Assembly: GCA_023459055.1 (NCBI GenBank)
Contig: JAEWVR010000013.1
Span: 1 to 64,000, forward strand
Source: Fibrobacterota bacterium
Lineage (GTDB): Bacteria; Fibrobacterota; Chitinivibrionia; Chitinivibrionales; Chitinispirillaceae
Length of the DNA stretch: 64,000 nt
Reading direction: 5' to 3'
The stretch's first letter is position 1; every line of letters begins with the position of its first letter. Both the position numbers and the translations under genes were made by a program. The notes beneath the pieces are model-generated. The model was not told where the DNA came from. It was given only the letters and a program-made list of their open reading frames with translations, and did no database searches. This document shows positions 46,002 through 54,948 of the stretch, piece by piece.

Positions 46002-46625
46002 TTATCTGGAGTACAGTTCGACTACAAGTTGTTCCTGAACATTTGTTGGAATAGCAGCACGTTCCGGAACACGAATAATTGATCCTTCAAGCTTTACTTT
46101 ATCAACACTTAGCCACTCAGGAATATCTCTGACATTCTTAAGAGCACTGTGAATAAGTTCGAGATTTTTGCTTTTTTCTTTTACAGAAATAACATCACCA
46201 GCTTTTACAAGATATGATGGAACATTCACTTTTTTGCCATTTACTCTGAAATGGTTATGAAGTACCAACTGGCGAGCACTTGATCTTGAGGGTGCAAATC
46301 CGAGACGATAAACAATATTATCGAAACGTAACTCAAGAATCTGAAGCAGTTTCTCACCGGTAACCTCTGATGATTTCGCTGCTGCACCGAAGTATAGTGC
46401 AAACTGTTTTTCAAGAACACCGTAAATACGACGAATCTTCTGCTTTTCTCTAAGCTGGGTATTGTACTCGGTGGATGATCTTCTTCTCTTGGAAACTCTC
46501 ATGCCAGGAGGAAAAGGTCTGCGTTCTACAGCACAATTTTCCGACTTGCAACGTTCTCCCTTAAGCATCAGTTTTACACCTTCCCTGCGGCATTGTCTGC
46601 AACGCGGGCCATGATAAACTGCCAT
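46002..46625 (-). CDS. rpsD: 30S ribosomal protein S4
   Basis: A 207-aa S4, a primary 16S-binding assembly protein. It begins MAVYHGPRCRQCRREG with CRQC, followed by CKSENC, so it is the zinc-binding (C+) form. RLGFAPSRSSARQLVLHNHF is the S4 RNA-binding domain. In E. coli S4 represses the alpha operon; no leader structure was defined here. Confidence 0.97.
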   Translation of the reverse strand: MAVYHGPRCRQCRREGVKLMLKGERCKSENCAVERRPFPPGMRVSKRRRSSTEYNTQLREKQKIRRIYGVLEKQFALYFGAAAKSSEVTGEKLLQILELRFDNIVYRLGFAPSRSSARQLVLHNHFRVNGKKVNVPSYLVKAGDVISVKEKSKNLELIHSALKNVRDIPEWLSVDKVKLEGSIIRVPERAAIPTNVQEQLVVELYSR

Positions 46626-46691
46626 GTCGATTCTCCTCTATATTTCAGACTTAAACAATAATTCTCAAATCAATTTAATTGAGAAACCCAA

Positions 46692-47081
46692 TTACACTCT
46701 TCTTCTCTTTGGCGGACGGCATCCGTTATGAGGAACTGCAGTAAAATCTTTAATTGCAGTAACCCTGATACCAGCAGCAGCAAGTGCTCTGATAGCACTT
46801 TCACGACCATTTCCTGCACCCTTGAGATGAACTTCAACTTTGCGAACACCAGCATCAAAGGCAGCTTTACCAACTACTTCGGCTGCAATGCCTGCAGCAT
46901 AAGGAGTGCTTTTTCTTGATCCTTTAAAACCAGACTTTCCAGGTGTGTTCCATGCAACAACATTGCCGCGGTTGTCAGTCACGTTGATGAGCGTGTTGTT
47001 AAACGTTGCTCTGACGTGCGCTACACCTTCAGCAGAAGCTTTTTTCTTAATTTTTTTGCTACTTGTAGCCTCTTTATTCAT
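46692..47081 (-). CDS. rpsK: 30S ribosomal protein S11
   Basis: A 129-aa S11 of the platform. After a lysine-rich N-terminal extension, AHVRATFNNTLINVTDNRGN and the C-terminal DFTAVPHNGCRPPKRRRV are diagnostic. The NG in PHNGCRPP is the site of isoaspartate formation in other bacteria. Confidence 0.97.
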   Translation of the reverse strand: MNKEATSSKKIKKKASAEGVAHVRATFNNTLINVTDNRGNVVAWNTPGKSGFKGSRKSTPYAAGIAAEVVGKAAFDAGVRKVEVHLKGAGNGRESAIRALAAAGIRVTAIKDFTAVPHNGCRPPKRRRV

Positions 47082-47107
47082 TTCTTAAAACCTCTCCTAT
47101 AAAGCGA

Positions 47108-47488
47108 TTATTTACCTGGAGCCTTTTTCTTATTAGCGATTGTTCTACGTGGACCCTTACGTGTTCTTGAATTAGTACGTGTACGCTGACCTCTGCATGG
47201 CAGACCTTTACGATGACGTAGTCCACGAAAACATCCGACATCCATAAGACGTTTAATATTCATACGGACAGCTGTACGTAAGTTACCTTCTGTCTGGTAC
47301 TCTGTATCAATAATTTTTCTGATTTTATCAAGTTCATCTTCAGAAAGATCTTTGACCTTCTTATTGATATCAATTCCAGCTTTTGCAAGAATTGTCTGAG
47401 CAGAAGTTTTACCAATACCGTAGATATAAGTAAGCGCGATTTCGCTTCTCTTATTATTTGGAATATCTACACCTGCAACACGAGCCAC
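47108..47488 (-). CDS. rpsM: 30S ribosomal protein S13
   Basis: A 126-aa S13 of the 30S head that contacts P-site tRNA. MARVAGVDIPNNKRSEIALT at the start and GLRHRKGLPCRGQRTRTNSR near the end are diagnostic. It is preceded by rpmJ and followed by rpsK, the standard order. Confidence 0.97.
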   Translation of the reverse strand: MARVAGVDIPNNKRSEIALTYIYGIGKTSAQTILAKAGIDINKKVKDLSEDELDKIRKIIDTEYQTEGNLRTAVRMNIKRLMDVGCFRGLRHRKGLPCRGQRTRTNSRTRKGPRRTIANKKKAPGK

Positions 47489-47537
47489 GTTAGGACCCCC
47501 TTATAATTTATCGAAAACTTGTTATAAATTACTGTTA

Positions 47538-47654
47538 TTAACCCTGACGCTGTTTGTGCTTTGGACTTTTGTCGCAAATAACACGAACAACACCTTTTCT
47601 TTTTATAACTTTACACTCTTTACACATTCTTTTTACAGAAGCACGGACTTTCAA
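47538..47654 (-). CDS. rpmJ: 50S ribosomal protein L36
   Basis: A 38-aa L36. From TTG 47654 the minus strand reads KVRASVKRMCKECKVIKRKG then VVRVICDKSPKHKQRQG, stop at 47538-47540. The zinc ligands C..C..C..H are complete (C+ form). The start is TTG with AGGGG 6 nt upstream; no in-frame ATG is suitable. It lies between infA and rpsM as in most bacteria. Confidence 0.93.
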   Translation of the reverse strand: MKVRASVKRMCKECKVIKRKGVVRVICDKSPKHKQRQG

Positions 47655-47667
47655 AGTAACACCCCTT

Positions 47668-47886
47668 TTATTTATATCTGTAGGTTATTCTTCCTCTTGT
47701 CAGATCATATGGTGAAAGTTCAACAAGTACTTTATCACCTGGAAGTATCCTGATATAGTTCATTCTCATTTTGCCTGAAATATGCGCAAGAATCTCATGC
47801 TTATTATCAAGCATCACTTTGAATGAAGCATTTGGCAAATTTTCTGTAACTGTTCCCTCGACCTGAATAGAATCGTTTTTCGCCAT
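47668..47886 (-). CDS. infA: translation initiation factor IF-1
   Basis: A 72-aa OB-fold protein that occupies the A site during initiation. AKNDSIQVEGTVTENLPNAS, GKMRMNYIRILPGDKVLVEL and LTRGRITYRYK are the family blocks. It follows secY directly; adk and map, often found between these genes, are missing. Confidence 0.97.
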   Translation of the reverse strand: MAKNDSIQVEGTVTENLPNASFKVMLDNKHEILAHISGKMRMNYIRILPGDKVLVELSPYDLTRGRITYRYK

Positions 47887-47910
47887 ATTTTTCTGAACAA
47901 CGATAGAAGA

Positions 47911-49233
47911 CTAGTATCTTCTACCCTTGAGCTTTCCCTTCTTCAAGAAACCTTCGTAATTTCTCATCTGAAGATGAGATTCAAGCTGCTGAAGAGTATC
48001 AAGCGCTACTCCGACACAGATTAGAACACTGGTGCCGCCGAAGTAGAAGTTGACATTCATTTTGCTCATTACGAGAAATGGAACAACTGCCACGAATGCA
48101 AGAAAAATCGAACCAGGTAGCGTTATTCTTGAAAGAACATTATCAAGAAATTCGGCTGTCTTCTTACCGGGACGAATCCCTGGTATGAATCCACCTGACC
48201 TTTTAAGATTATCTGCTATGTCGAGCGGGTTAAAAATAATCGCTGTGTAAAAATAAGTAAAGAAAATAATGAGTAATCCGGTCAAAATATTGTAAAGAAA
48301 TCCAGTTGGTGAAAAAAGAAGACCAATGGACTCCATCAATTCAGACTGAGGAAAGAAACTCTGAATCATACTTGGAAAAGTCATAATTGATGATGCAAAG
48401 ATAATTGGTATCACACCAGCCATGCTCAAGCGCAGAGGCAGAACTGTATTTTGCCCTGCATACATCTTCTGCCCAACAACTTTTTTCGGTGTCTGTATAG
48501 GAATCTTACGCATAGCCTGGGTCATCATAACTACAAAAGCAGTCACAGCAATCACTATCGCAAGAATCAGTATTTCCATCATTGGATTTCTATTACCGGA
48601 AAGAATCAACTGCGTTTCACCAATCACTGCCTGGGGAAGCCGGGCAATTATACCGATGAAAATTATCAACGAGATACCATTTCCAATACCACGACTTGTA
48701 ATCTGTTCTCCAAGCCACATGATCAATATTGTTCCGGTAGTCAAGCTTACCATAGTTAATAAAGTGAACTTTATACCAAGCATGCTCTGATGCACCGCAT
48801 GCAAGCCTGTCTCCTGCGAAACGATACTTTGTAAAAAGATACTTATACCAATAGCCTGAACCAGAGAGAGAATTACTGTTCCATATCTTGTGTACTGAGT
48901 AATTTTCTTTTTCCCTTCACCACCCTCACGCTGGAGCTTATGGAAATAAGGAAAGACAGTCCCAAGCAATTGTATAATAATAGATGCACTTATGTAAGGC
49001 ATAATTCCAAGAGCAAAAACAGATACTCTTGTAAATGCACCTCCAACAAACATATCATACAATCCAAAAAGTGAATTTCCTGAATTTTTAAAAAACTCAC
49101 TTAACACCGAAGTGTCAATACCTGGCGTTGGAACGTGACCACCAATTCTGTAAATCGCTATGATACCAAGTGTAAAAAGAACTCGTTTACGGAGTTCCGG
49201 TATCTTGAAGATATTCTTGAATGATTCAAGCAC
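47911..49233 (-). CDS. secY: preprotein translocase subunit SecY
   Basis: The 440-aa pore subunit of the Sec translocon with ten membrane helices. Visible blocks include RIGGHVPTPGID, GIMPYISASIIIQLL, IRPGKKTAEFLDNVLSRITL and the C-terminal QQLESHLQMRNYEGFLKKGK. Its start overlaps the end of rplO by 8 nt, indicating coupling in the spc operon. Confidence 0.98.
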   Translation of the reverse strand: MLESFKNIFKIPELRKRVLFTLGIIAIYRIGGHVPTPGIDTSVLSEFFKNSGNSLFGLYDMFVGGAFTRVSVFALGIMPYISASIIIQLLGTVFPYFHKLQREGGEGKKKITQYTRYGTVILSLVQAIGISIFLQSIVSQETGLHAVHQSMLGIKFTLLTMVSLTTGTILIMWLGEQITSRGIGNGISLIIFIGIIARLPQAVIGETQLILSGNRNPMMEILILAIVIAVTAFVVMMTQAMRKIPIQTPKKVVGQKMYAGQNTVLPLRLSMAGVIPIIFASSIMTFPSMIQSFFPQSELMESIGLLFSPTGFLYNILTGLLIIFFTYFYTAIIFNPLDIADNLKRSGGFIPGIRPGKKTAEFLDNVLSRITLPGSIFLAFVAVVPFLVMSKMNVNFYFGGTSVLICVGVALDTLQQLESHLQMRNYEGFLKKGKLKGRRY

Positions 49234-49678
49234 AGTCGATTACCTCGGTTTTCCCTTTTGCTTTTTCGATTTTTTCTTTTGCCGATTTTGAGAATGCGTG
49301 CACTTTGACAGTAAGGGCTTTTGTCAACTCACCATTGCCGAGAACTTTTACAGGTAAACCGGCATCATTTATGATTCCATTTTCGTAAAGAAATTCGATA
49401 CCAACATCTTTACCATTTTCAATCTTTTCCAACTCAGAAACGTTTACAATCTGAAAAACTGTTTTGAATGGGCTGGTAAAACCTCTTTTTGGAATTCTTC
49501 TAGTCAGAGGAGTCTGTCCACCTTCAAAATAGAACTTCGTTGATGATCCGCTTCTTGCTTTGTGACCATTGTTACCTTTGCCAGCAGTACTTCCATTACC
49601 ACTACCGGTACCACGACCAATTCTCTTTTTTGTCTTTTTTGAACCAGCATTCGGTCGCAATTCATTTAATTTAAGCAT
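49226..49678 (-). CDS. rplO: 50S ribosomal protein L15
   Basis: A 150-aa L15. I use ATG 49678 (MLKLNELRPNAGSKK), because GGAG lies 6 nt upstream within the end of rpmD; the frame extends 5 codons more. RIGRGTGSGNGSTAGKGNNG, GFEGGQTPL-like FYFEGGQTPLTRRIPKRGF and the C-terminal helix are diagnostic. Confidence 0.96.
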   Translation of the reverse strand: MLKLNELRPNAGSKKTKKRIGRGTGSGNGSTAGKGNNGHKARSGSSTKFYFEGGQTPLTRRIPKRGFTSPFKTVFQIVNVSELEKIENGKDVGIEFLYENGIINDAGLPVKVLGNGELTKALTVKVHAFSKSAKEKIEKAKGKTEVIDCA

Positions 49679-49679
49679 T

Positions 49680-49871
49680 TTATTCTCCATCAACCGTTTC
49701 GACTTTGACGATGTGCTTAATGGAATCTACCATACCGCGAATCACGGCTGTATCATCCTGCACAACACTACTACGAATCTTTTTCAAACCAAGAGCAGCA
49801 ACAGTTCTCTTGTGCGCTATCAGCGTACCGATAACACTTTTAACCAGAGTTATTTTTAGTTTTTTAGCCAT
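49680..49871 (-). CDS. rpmD: 50S ribosomal protein L30
   Basis: A 63-aa L30: KKLKITLVKSVIGTLIAHKR then TVAALGLKK are the family pattern (LVxSxIGxxxxxxxTvxaLGLxk). Its stop lies 1 nt from the rplO start codon. The C-terminal half is normal length. Confidence 0.95.
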   Translation of the reverse strand: MAKKLKITLVKSVIGTLIAHKRTVAALGLKKIRSSVVQDDTAVIRGMVDSIKHIVKVETVDGE

Positions 49872-49888
49872 TTTTCAGAATACCCTTC

Positions 49889-50398
49889 TTATGCACTTGC
49901 TTTAACAGGGATTTGACGCAATGTGCGAATCTGCTCTTTAGTTTTAAGCTTTAGCAGACCATCCATAGTCGCCTTGACAACATTGTGTGCATTGGTGGTT
50001 CCCAGACACTTCGTCAGGATATTTTTAACTCCTGCAAGTTCGAGGACTGCACGGGCAGCACCACCTGCAATAACTCCTGTACCAGGTGCAGCAGGCTTTA
50101 GAATAATTTTACCAGCACCAAAGTGACCGATAATATCATGTGGGATTGTTCCATCAACAACACTTACTGAGAATACATTCTTCTTTGCGTTCTCAACAGC
50201 TTTCCGTATTGCTTCAGTCACATCGTTTGCTTTACCCATACCGAGACCAACTCTACCATTACTGTCACCGACAGCAACAAGAGCGTTGAAACCGAATCTA
50301 CGTCCACCTTTTACTACTTTTGCACAACGACTGACAGCAACCAGTCTGTCAGTTAGCTGGCCATCACCACTTGTTGTTACTATTTCTTCGTTACTCAA
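49889..50398 (-). CDS. rpsE: 30S ribosomal protein S5
   Basis: A 169-aa S5 at the mRNA entry and decoding region. RCAKVVKGGRRFGFNALVAV and GDSNGRVGLGMGKANDV form the N-terminal RNA-binding domain; GVIAGGAARAVLELAGV follows in the second domain. Confidence 0.97.
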   Translation of the reverse strand: MSNEEIVTTSGDGQLTDRLVAVSRCAKVVKGGRRFGFNALVAVGDSNGRVGLGMGKANDVTEAIRKAVENAKKNVFSVSVVDGTIPHDIIGHFGAGKIILKPAAPGTGVIAGGAARAVLELAGVKNILTKCLGTTNAHNVVKATMDGLLKLKTKEQIRTLRQIPVKASA

Positions 50399-50423
50399 CC
50401 TTTAGACCCCTTTCCATCGTCTC

Positions 50424-50789
50424 TTAGAAGACAAGCCCTTTTGCACGGGCTGCCTCAGCCAAAGCCTTTACACGGCCATGGAAAAGATACCCTTTTCTAT
50501 CAAAGACTATATTGGTTACACCTTTTTCTTTTGCCTTTTCAGCAAGCGCTTCACCAACAAGTGTAGCAACTGCTGATTTATTACCTTCTGCCTTTGCAGC
50601 AAAATCTTTTCCTGCACTTCCAACCTGAACAAGTGTTACCCCATTTAAGTCATCAACAAGTTGTGCATAAATATGATTAAGGCTTCTTCTAACGCACAAT
50701 CTCGGACGCTCAGGGGTACCGCTAATTTTTTCTCTTACGCGACTTGCTCTGCGTGTACGCTCGACAAGCCTTCTTTTTGCTTTATCCAT
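50424..50789 (-). CDS. rplR: 50S ribosomal protein L18
   Basis: A 121-aa L18 binding 5S rRNA. ATG 50789 (MDKAKRRLVERTRRAS) is chosen because GGAG sits 7 nt upstream; a TTG four codons earlier is only part of the frame. RPRLCVRRSLNHIYAQLVDD and FDRKGYLFHGRVKALAEAAR are diagnostic. Confidence 0.96.
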   Translation of the reverse strand: MDKAKRRLVERTRRASRVREKISGTPERPRLCVRRSLNHIYAQLVDDLNGVTLVQVGSAGKDFAAKAEGNKSAVATLVGEALAEKAKEKGVTNIVFDRKGYLFHGRVKALAEAARAKGLVF

Positions 50790-50807
50790 TGCTATCTCCA
50801 ATAAGTC

Positions 50808-51347
50808 TTATTTACCAGCTGCTTTTCCTTCTTTACGTCTGATCTGCTCACCAGCATATCGGATACCTTTACCTTTATATGGTTCAGGAGGACGGATTCT
50901 TCTAATATCAGCAGCAATCTGACCAACAGCCTGCTTATCAATACCATCGATGATAACTTTAGTCTGGTTCTCAACAGTAAAAGTAATACCAGCAGGAACC
51001 TTAACAAATTTCGGACTAGAAAAACCAACGATGACGTTGAGATCTTTACCCTTCATTTCAGCTTTATATCCAACGCCCTGGATCTCAAGCTCTTTACGGT
51101 ATCCTTTAGAAACACCAATAACCATATTATCAATCAGAACTCTGTATAAACCCCAGAGAGCTTTAACATTTTCGCTTTCAATAGCGGGGCCAACAACAAT
51201 CTCACTGCCTTCAAGCTTAACAGAGAGATCTACAGGAACATCAGCTTTTAACGTTCCCTTTGCTCCCTTTACTTCAACCTTCTGTCCATTAATTGTAACC
51301 TGGACCCCCGAAGGAACTTGTACCGGTACTTTACCAATGCGAGACAA
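50808..51347 (-). CDS. rplF: 50S ribosomal protein L6
   Basis: A 179-aa L6 with its two repeated domains: SRIGKVPVQVPSGVQVTING at the start, and the C-terminal RPPEPYKGKGIRYAGEQIRR near the factor-binding site. Normal length and position after rpsH. Confidence 0.97.
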   Translation of the reverse strand: MSRIGKVPVQVPSGVQVTINGQKVEVKGAKGTLKADVPVDLSVKLEGSEIVVGPAIESENVKALWGLYRVLIDNMVIGVSKGYRKELEIQGVGYKAEMKGKDLNVIVGFSSPKFVKVPAGITFTVENQTKVIIDGIDKQAVGQIAADIRRIRPPEPYKGKGIRYAGEQIRRKEGKAAGK

Positions 51348-51409
51348 GATATACTCCTTTATAATTTACTGCGACAGTTCTGTGTTAACAGCTTTAGAAA
51401 AGCCGAAAC

Positions 51410-51805
51410 CTACCAGATCAGGCCGATAACCTCACCACCGACATTCATTTTGCGGCAGTCACGATCATTCATAACACCTTTAGATGTTGAAACAATCGCC
51501 ATACCCATACCATTAAGGACTTTTGGAACAAAAGCAGATTTTGAATACTGCTTACGTCCTGGAGTAGAAACCCTCTTAATCCCCTGAATGGCATTTACCT
51601 GACTTTCATCATACTTAAGGAGAATTTTGATAACGCCCTGCTTACTATCATTTACGTAAGCATATTTTGCGATAAAATGATTTTCAAAAAGAAGACGTGC
51701 GATCTCTTTTTTCAGGTTTGACGCAGGAATTTCAACCACACGTTTTTTAGCCTGAATCGCATTACGAATTCTGTTGAACATATCTGCAATCTGATCAGTC
51801 AACAT
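51410..51805 (-). CDS. rpsH: 30S ribosomal protein S8
   Basis: A 131-aa S8. TDQIADMFNRIRNAIQAKKR at the start, and STSKGVMNDRDCRKMNVGGE then VIGLIW at the end, are typical. In E. coli S8 represses the spc operon at the rplE start; that control was not tested here. Confidence 0.97.
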   Translation of the reverse strand: MLTDQIADMFNRIRNAIQAKKRVVEIPASNLKKEIARLLFENHFIAKYAYVNDSKQGVIKILLKYDESQVNAIQGIKRVSTPGRKQYSKSAFVPKVLNGMGMAIVSTSKGVMNDRDCRKMNVGGEVIGLIW

Positions 51806-51828
51806 CCTATGACCCTTTCTTATCGAGA

Positions 51829-52014
51829 CTACCAGGAAGCTTTCACAACACCAGGAATTTCACCCTTAAGTGCCATTTCTCTAAAACATATTCTGCAAAG
51901 ACCAAAATCTCTCAAAAACGCTCTCGGACGTCCGCATCTTCTACACCGAGTATATTTCTGAGTACTGAACTTTGGTTTTTTTTGACATTTCTCAATTAAT
52001 GCTTTACGTGCCAC
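51829..52014 (-). CDS. rpsN: 30S ribosomal protein S14, zinc type
   Basis: A 61-aa short S14 with the zinc ligands CRRC and CRIC (YTRCRRCGRPRAFLRDFGLC / RICFREMA). The short C+ form differs from the roughly 100-aa zinc-free form of enterobacteria. Ends in VPGVVKASW as usual. Confidence 0.97.
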   Translation of the reverse strand: MARKALIEKCQKKPKFSTQKYTRCRRCGRPRAFLRDFGLCRICFREMALKGEIPGVVKASW

Positions 52015-52031
52015 TTCAATTTCTCCTGTGT

Positions 52032-52592
52032 TTATTTGCGAAACGGCATTCCCATTTCTTCAAGAAGCGCTAAGCCTTCTTCATTATTTTCTGCTGTTGT
52101 ACAGATGCAGATATCCATACCTGTAATTTTAGAGACTTTGTCTCTGTCAATTTCAAGGAACACGATCTGCTCTTTAACACCCATAGTGTAATTACCCTGT
52201 CCATCAAAAGCCTTGCGTGGAAGACCTCTAAAATCTCTTATACGTGGAATAGTGATAGCAACAAGTCTATCGAAAAACTCCCACATACGTTTATTGCGCA
52301 GGGTTACCTTACAACCGATTGCCATATTTTCACGGAGTTTAAAGTTGGAAATCGCTTTTTTTGCGCGAGTAACAACCGGTTTTTGTCCGGATATATCTCT
52401 GAGACATGCAACTGCTTCATCCACAGCCTTTGAATCCTGTGTTGCACTTCCAACACCCATGTTGATAACAATTTTATCAAGCTTCGGAACCCGCATTGCG
52501 TTTGTATAGCCGAATCTTTTCATTAGACCAGGCACAGCTTCCTTGCGGTACTTCTCCAACATGCGTGGATTCTTGTTTTCTCCTGTACTCAC
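52032..52592 (-). CDS. rplE: 50S ribosomal protein L5
   Basis: A 186-aa L5 that binds 5S rRNA and P-site tRNA. PKLDKIVINMGVGSATQDSK, AKKAISNFKLRENMAIGCKV and IPRIRDFRGLPRKAFDGQGN are signature blocks. Its first codon overlaps the rplX stop by 4 nt. Confidence 0.97.
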   Translation of the reverse strand: MSTGENKNPRMLEKYRKEAVPGLMKRFGYTNAMRVPKLDKIVINMGVGSATQDSKAVDEAVACLRDISGQKPVVTRAKKAISNFKLRENMAIGCKVTLRNKRMWEFFDRLVAITIPRIRDFRGLPRKAFDGQGNYTMGVKEQIVFLEIDRDKVSKITGMDICICTTAENNEEGLALLEEMGMPFRK

Positions 52593-52906
52593 TCTATCGA
52601 CTCCTTAGCCTTTTTTGAAAATCTTACTCTCTTACCATCCGTAAGGATCTTAACACCAAGACGTGTCGGTTTGCCGCTTTTCGGACAAACAAGCATCAGA
52701 TTAGAAAGGTTAACCGATGCTTCCTTTGGCATAATACCACCCTGCTGATTTTTCTGGGATGGTTTTGTATGCCTTTTAACAACATTAATGCCCTCGACCA
52801 CAGCTCTGTTTTTCTCAGGGATTACTCTGAGAATTTTACCGGTTTTGCCCTTATCATCACCGGAGATAACCTGAACAGTGTCGTTCTTACGTAAACGTAA
52901 AGCCAT
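52589..52906 (-). CDS. rplX: 50S ribosomal protein L24
   Basis: A 105-aa L24, an early assembly protein, with the KOW motif KNDTVQVISGDDKGKTGKIL and GINVVKRHTKPSQKNQQGGI. Overlaps the start of rplE by 4 nt. Confidence 0.97.
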   Translation of the reverse strand: MALRLRKNDTVQVISGDDKGKTGKILRVIPEKNRAVVEGINVVKRHTKPSQKNQQGGIMPKEASVNLSNLMLVCPKSGKPTRLGVKILTDGKRVRFSKKAKESIE

Positions 52907-52924
52907 TACTCTCTCCTTAATTCT

Positions 52925-53293
52925 TTAGAGTACTTCAGGTGCCAGAGAAACAATTCGCATGAATTTCTTCTCGCGAAGCTCACGGGCTACTGGTCCAAAA
53001 ATACGTGTACCCTTCGGTTCACCCTGATCATTGATGATAACAGCAGCATTATCACTGAAACGAATGTATGTACCATCTTTACGACCATATTCCTTAGCCG
53101 TACGAACGATAACAGCTTTCGCTACTGCACCCTTTTTAACAGCTCCATTAGGGAGAGCATCCTTAACTGCAACGACAATAATGTCGCCGATTGAAGCATA
53201 TCTTCTGCGTGTTCCACCAAGAACGCGGATACACTGAACCTTTTTTGCTCCTGAATTATCAGCTACATTAAGTTTTGATTCAACCTGGATCAT
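52925..53293 (-). CDS. rplN: 50S ribosomal protein L14
   Basis: A 122-aa L14 at the subunit interface. MIQVESKLNVADNSGAKKVQ, GDIIVVAVKDALPNGAVKKG and FGPVARELREKKFMRIVSLA then PEVL are near-universal L14 sequence. Confidence 0.98.
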   Translation of the reverse strand: MIQVESKLNVADNSGAKKVQCIRVLGGTRRRYASIGDIIVVAVKDALPNGAVKKGAVAKAVIVRTAKEYGRKDGTYIRFSDNAAVIINDQGEPKGTRIFGPVARELREKKFMRIVSLAPEVL

Positions 53294-53335
53294 TTCTTCC
53301 TCAACTTACTATTAAGCAATATTAAGTACTTATTA

Positions 53336-53593
53336 TTATTTTGCTTTTTCAATTATTTCGCCAACACGCCATCTTTTTGTCTTTGACAAAGGACGTGTTT
53401 CGAAAATTTTTACCTTATCACCAATGTTACATTCATTCTTTTCATCATGAGCAACATAGCGAACACTTTTAGTTACTGTTCTGCTATAAGTAGCGTGCAT
53501 AAAACTACGCTCAACTTTAACAACAACACTCTTATCCATTTTGTCGCTTACGACTAATCCGATACGCTCTTTGCGTTCATTTCTTTCAGTCAT
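53336..53593 (-). CDS. rpsQ: 30S ribosomal protein S17
   Basis: An 85-aa OB-fold S17. ATG 53593 (MTERNERKERIG) has AGGA about 7 nt upstream; the open frame's TTG four codons earlier overlaps that site. GLVVSDKMDKSVVVKVERSF and IFETRPLSKTKRWRVGEIIE are diagnostic. Confidence 0.96.
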   Translation of the reverse strand: MTERNERKERIGLVVSDKMDKSVVVKVERSFMHATYSRTVTKSVRYVAHDEKNECNIGDKVKIFETRPLSKTKRWRVGEIIEKAK

Positions 53594-53633
53594 GCCATTC
53601 CTCAATTTTTCAAACAGGAAACTATCTGCTTAT

Positions 53634-53828
53634 TTACTTAGCAGCTGCTTTTTCTTTCAGGATAGTATTGATTCTCGCGATGTCTCTGCGGATAAATCTT
53701 AACTGCAGAGGATTTGCAAGCTGACCCATCTTAGCCTGGAAACGAAGATTGAAAAGTTCTTCTTCGTATTGATCAATCTTTTTTGTCATCTCTTCTGTGG
53801 AGAGCTCACGTATTTCTTTTGCTTTCAT
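53634..53828 (-). CDS. rpmC: 50S ribosomal protein L29
   Basis: A 64-aa helical L29 near the exit tunnel: KAKEIRELSTEEMTKKIDQY, ELFNLRFQAKMGQLANPLQL, and RRDIARINTILKEK. Normal S10-operon position between rplP and rpsQ. Confidence 0.97.
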   Translation of the reverse strand: MKAKEIRELSTEEMTKKIDQYEEELFNLRFQAKMGQLANPLQLRFIRRDIARINTILKEKAAAK

Positions 53829-53839
53829 GACTTTAAACC

Positions 53840-54250
53840 TTATCTCTCAATTTCCAAGAAACGAGTCTGTATTGGAAGTTTCTGTGCTGCGAGACGAAGA
53901 GCCTCTTTTGCAATCTCTTCCTTAACACCTGACATTTCGAACATGATTGTTCCTGGTCTTACAACTGCAAGCCAGCCTTCTGGAGATCCTTTTCCTCCAC
54001 CCATACGGGATTCAGCAGGATGCTTTGTGAAAGGTTTATCCGGGAAAATTCTTATCCAGATTTTTCCACCTCTTTTAATAAAACGTGTCATTGCGATACG
54101 GGCAGCCTCAATCTGACGATTGTCGATCCAACCCGGTTGCAGTGACTGCAAACCATATTCACCGAAAGAGATTTCATTACAGCGTGTAGCCAGACCGCGC
54201 ATGCGACCACGCTGACATTTTCTCCATTTTACTTTCTTTGGTGACAGCAT
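53840..54250 (-). CDS. rplP: 50S ribosomal protein L16
   Basis: A 136-aa L16 next to the peptidyl transferase centre. MLSPKKVKWRKCQRGRMRGL, GKIWIRIFPDKPFTKHPAES and RMGGGKGSPEGWLAVVRPG are diagnostic. The PEGW stretch replaces the PEYW more commonly seen in the family. Confidence 0.97.
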   Translation of the reverse strand: MLSPKKVKWRKCQRGRMRGLATRCNEISFGEYGLQSLQPGWIDNRQIEAARIAMTRFIKRGGKIWIRIFPDKPFTKHPAESRMGGGKGSPEGWLAVVRPGTIMFEMSGVKEEIAKEALRLAAQKLPIQTRFLEIER

Positions 54251-54264
54251 CTGTAATTTCCTCC

Positions 54265-54936
54265 CTATGCATTCACAGCTTCGGCAGCTTTAGCAGCCTG
54301 CTTTTCAGCACGATTAATCACTTCGCCTTTACAGATCCACACCTTTACACCGATACATCCATAGGTTGTATGTGCAGTTGATGTTGAATAGTCTATATCA
54401 GCCCTTAAAGTATGGAGCGGTGTACGCCCCTCTTTGTATGTTTCAGTTCTTGCAATTTCAGCACCATTGAGTCGACCACTGATCTGAATTTTGATACCTT
54501 CGGCACCCATTCTTGTCGCAGTAGAGATTGCTTTTTTGATTGCCTTCTTGTATGACACACGCTTCTCAACCTGACGAGCGATATTGTCTGCTACAAGCTG
54601 CGAATCCATTTCAGGTTTTTTGACTTCCTTAATATTGATCTGGATCTCTTTTTGTGTAAGATGCTGCAACTCACCCTTGAGTCTTTCTACCTCTTCACCC
54701 TTCTTACCGATGACAATACCGGGACGTGAAGTATTGATCCCAACAGTTACTCTCTTTGCAGTTCTTTCAATAATAAGTGCTGAGATACCACCGTGCTCAA
54801 GTCTTTTCTTTAAATATTTCCTGATGACAATATCTTCATACAGGTAATCTGGAAAGCGCCCTTCAGCGTACCAGTTCGAAAACCAGGAACGGGTAATACC
54901 CAATCTCAAACCTACTGGATTCGTTTTCTGACCCAC
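54265..54936 (-). CDS. rpsC: 30S ribosomal protein S3
   Basis: A 223-aa S3 with KH domain (PGIVIGKKGEEVERLKGELQ) and C-terminal domain (RTETYKEGRTPLHTLRADID). GQKTNPVGLRLGITRSWFSN at the start is canonical. It forms part of the mRNA entry channel. Confidence 0.97.
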   Translation of the reverse strand: MGQKTNPVGLRLGITRSWFSNWYAEGRFPDYLYEDIVIRKYLKKRLEHGGISALIIERTAKRVTVGINTSRPGIVIGKKGEEVERLKGELQHLTQKEIQINIKEVKKPEMDSQLVADNIARQVEKRVSYKKAIKKAISTATRMGAEGIKIQISGRLNGAEIARTETYKEGRTPLHTLRADIDYSTSTAHTTYGCIGVKVWICKGEVINRAEKQAAKAAEAVNA

Positions 54937-54948
54937 AACTCTCTCCTG

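Noticed and set aside
47538..47654. Suspected frameshift in rpmJ
   Set aside because: Re-reading the bases and the overlapping opposite-strand translation gave a clean 38-codon frame with all zinc ligands.
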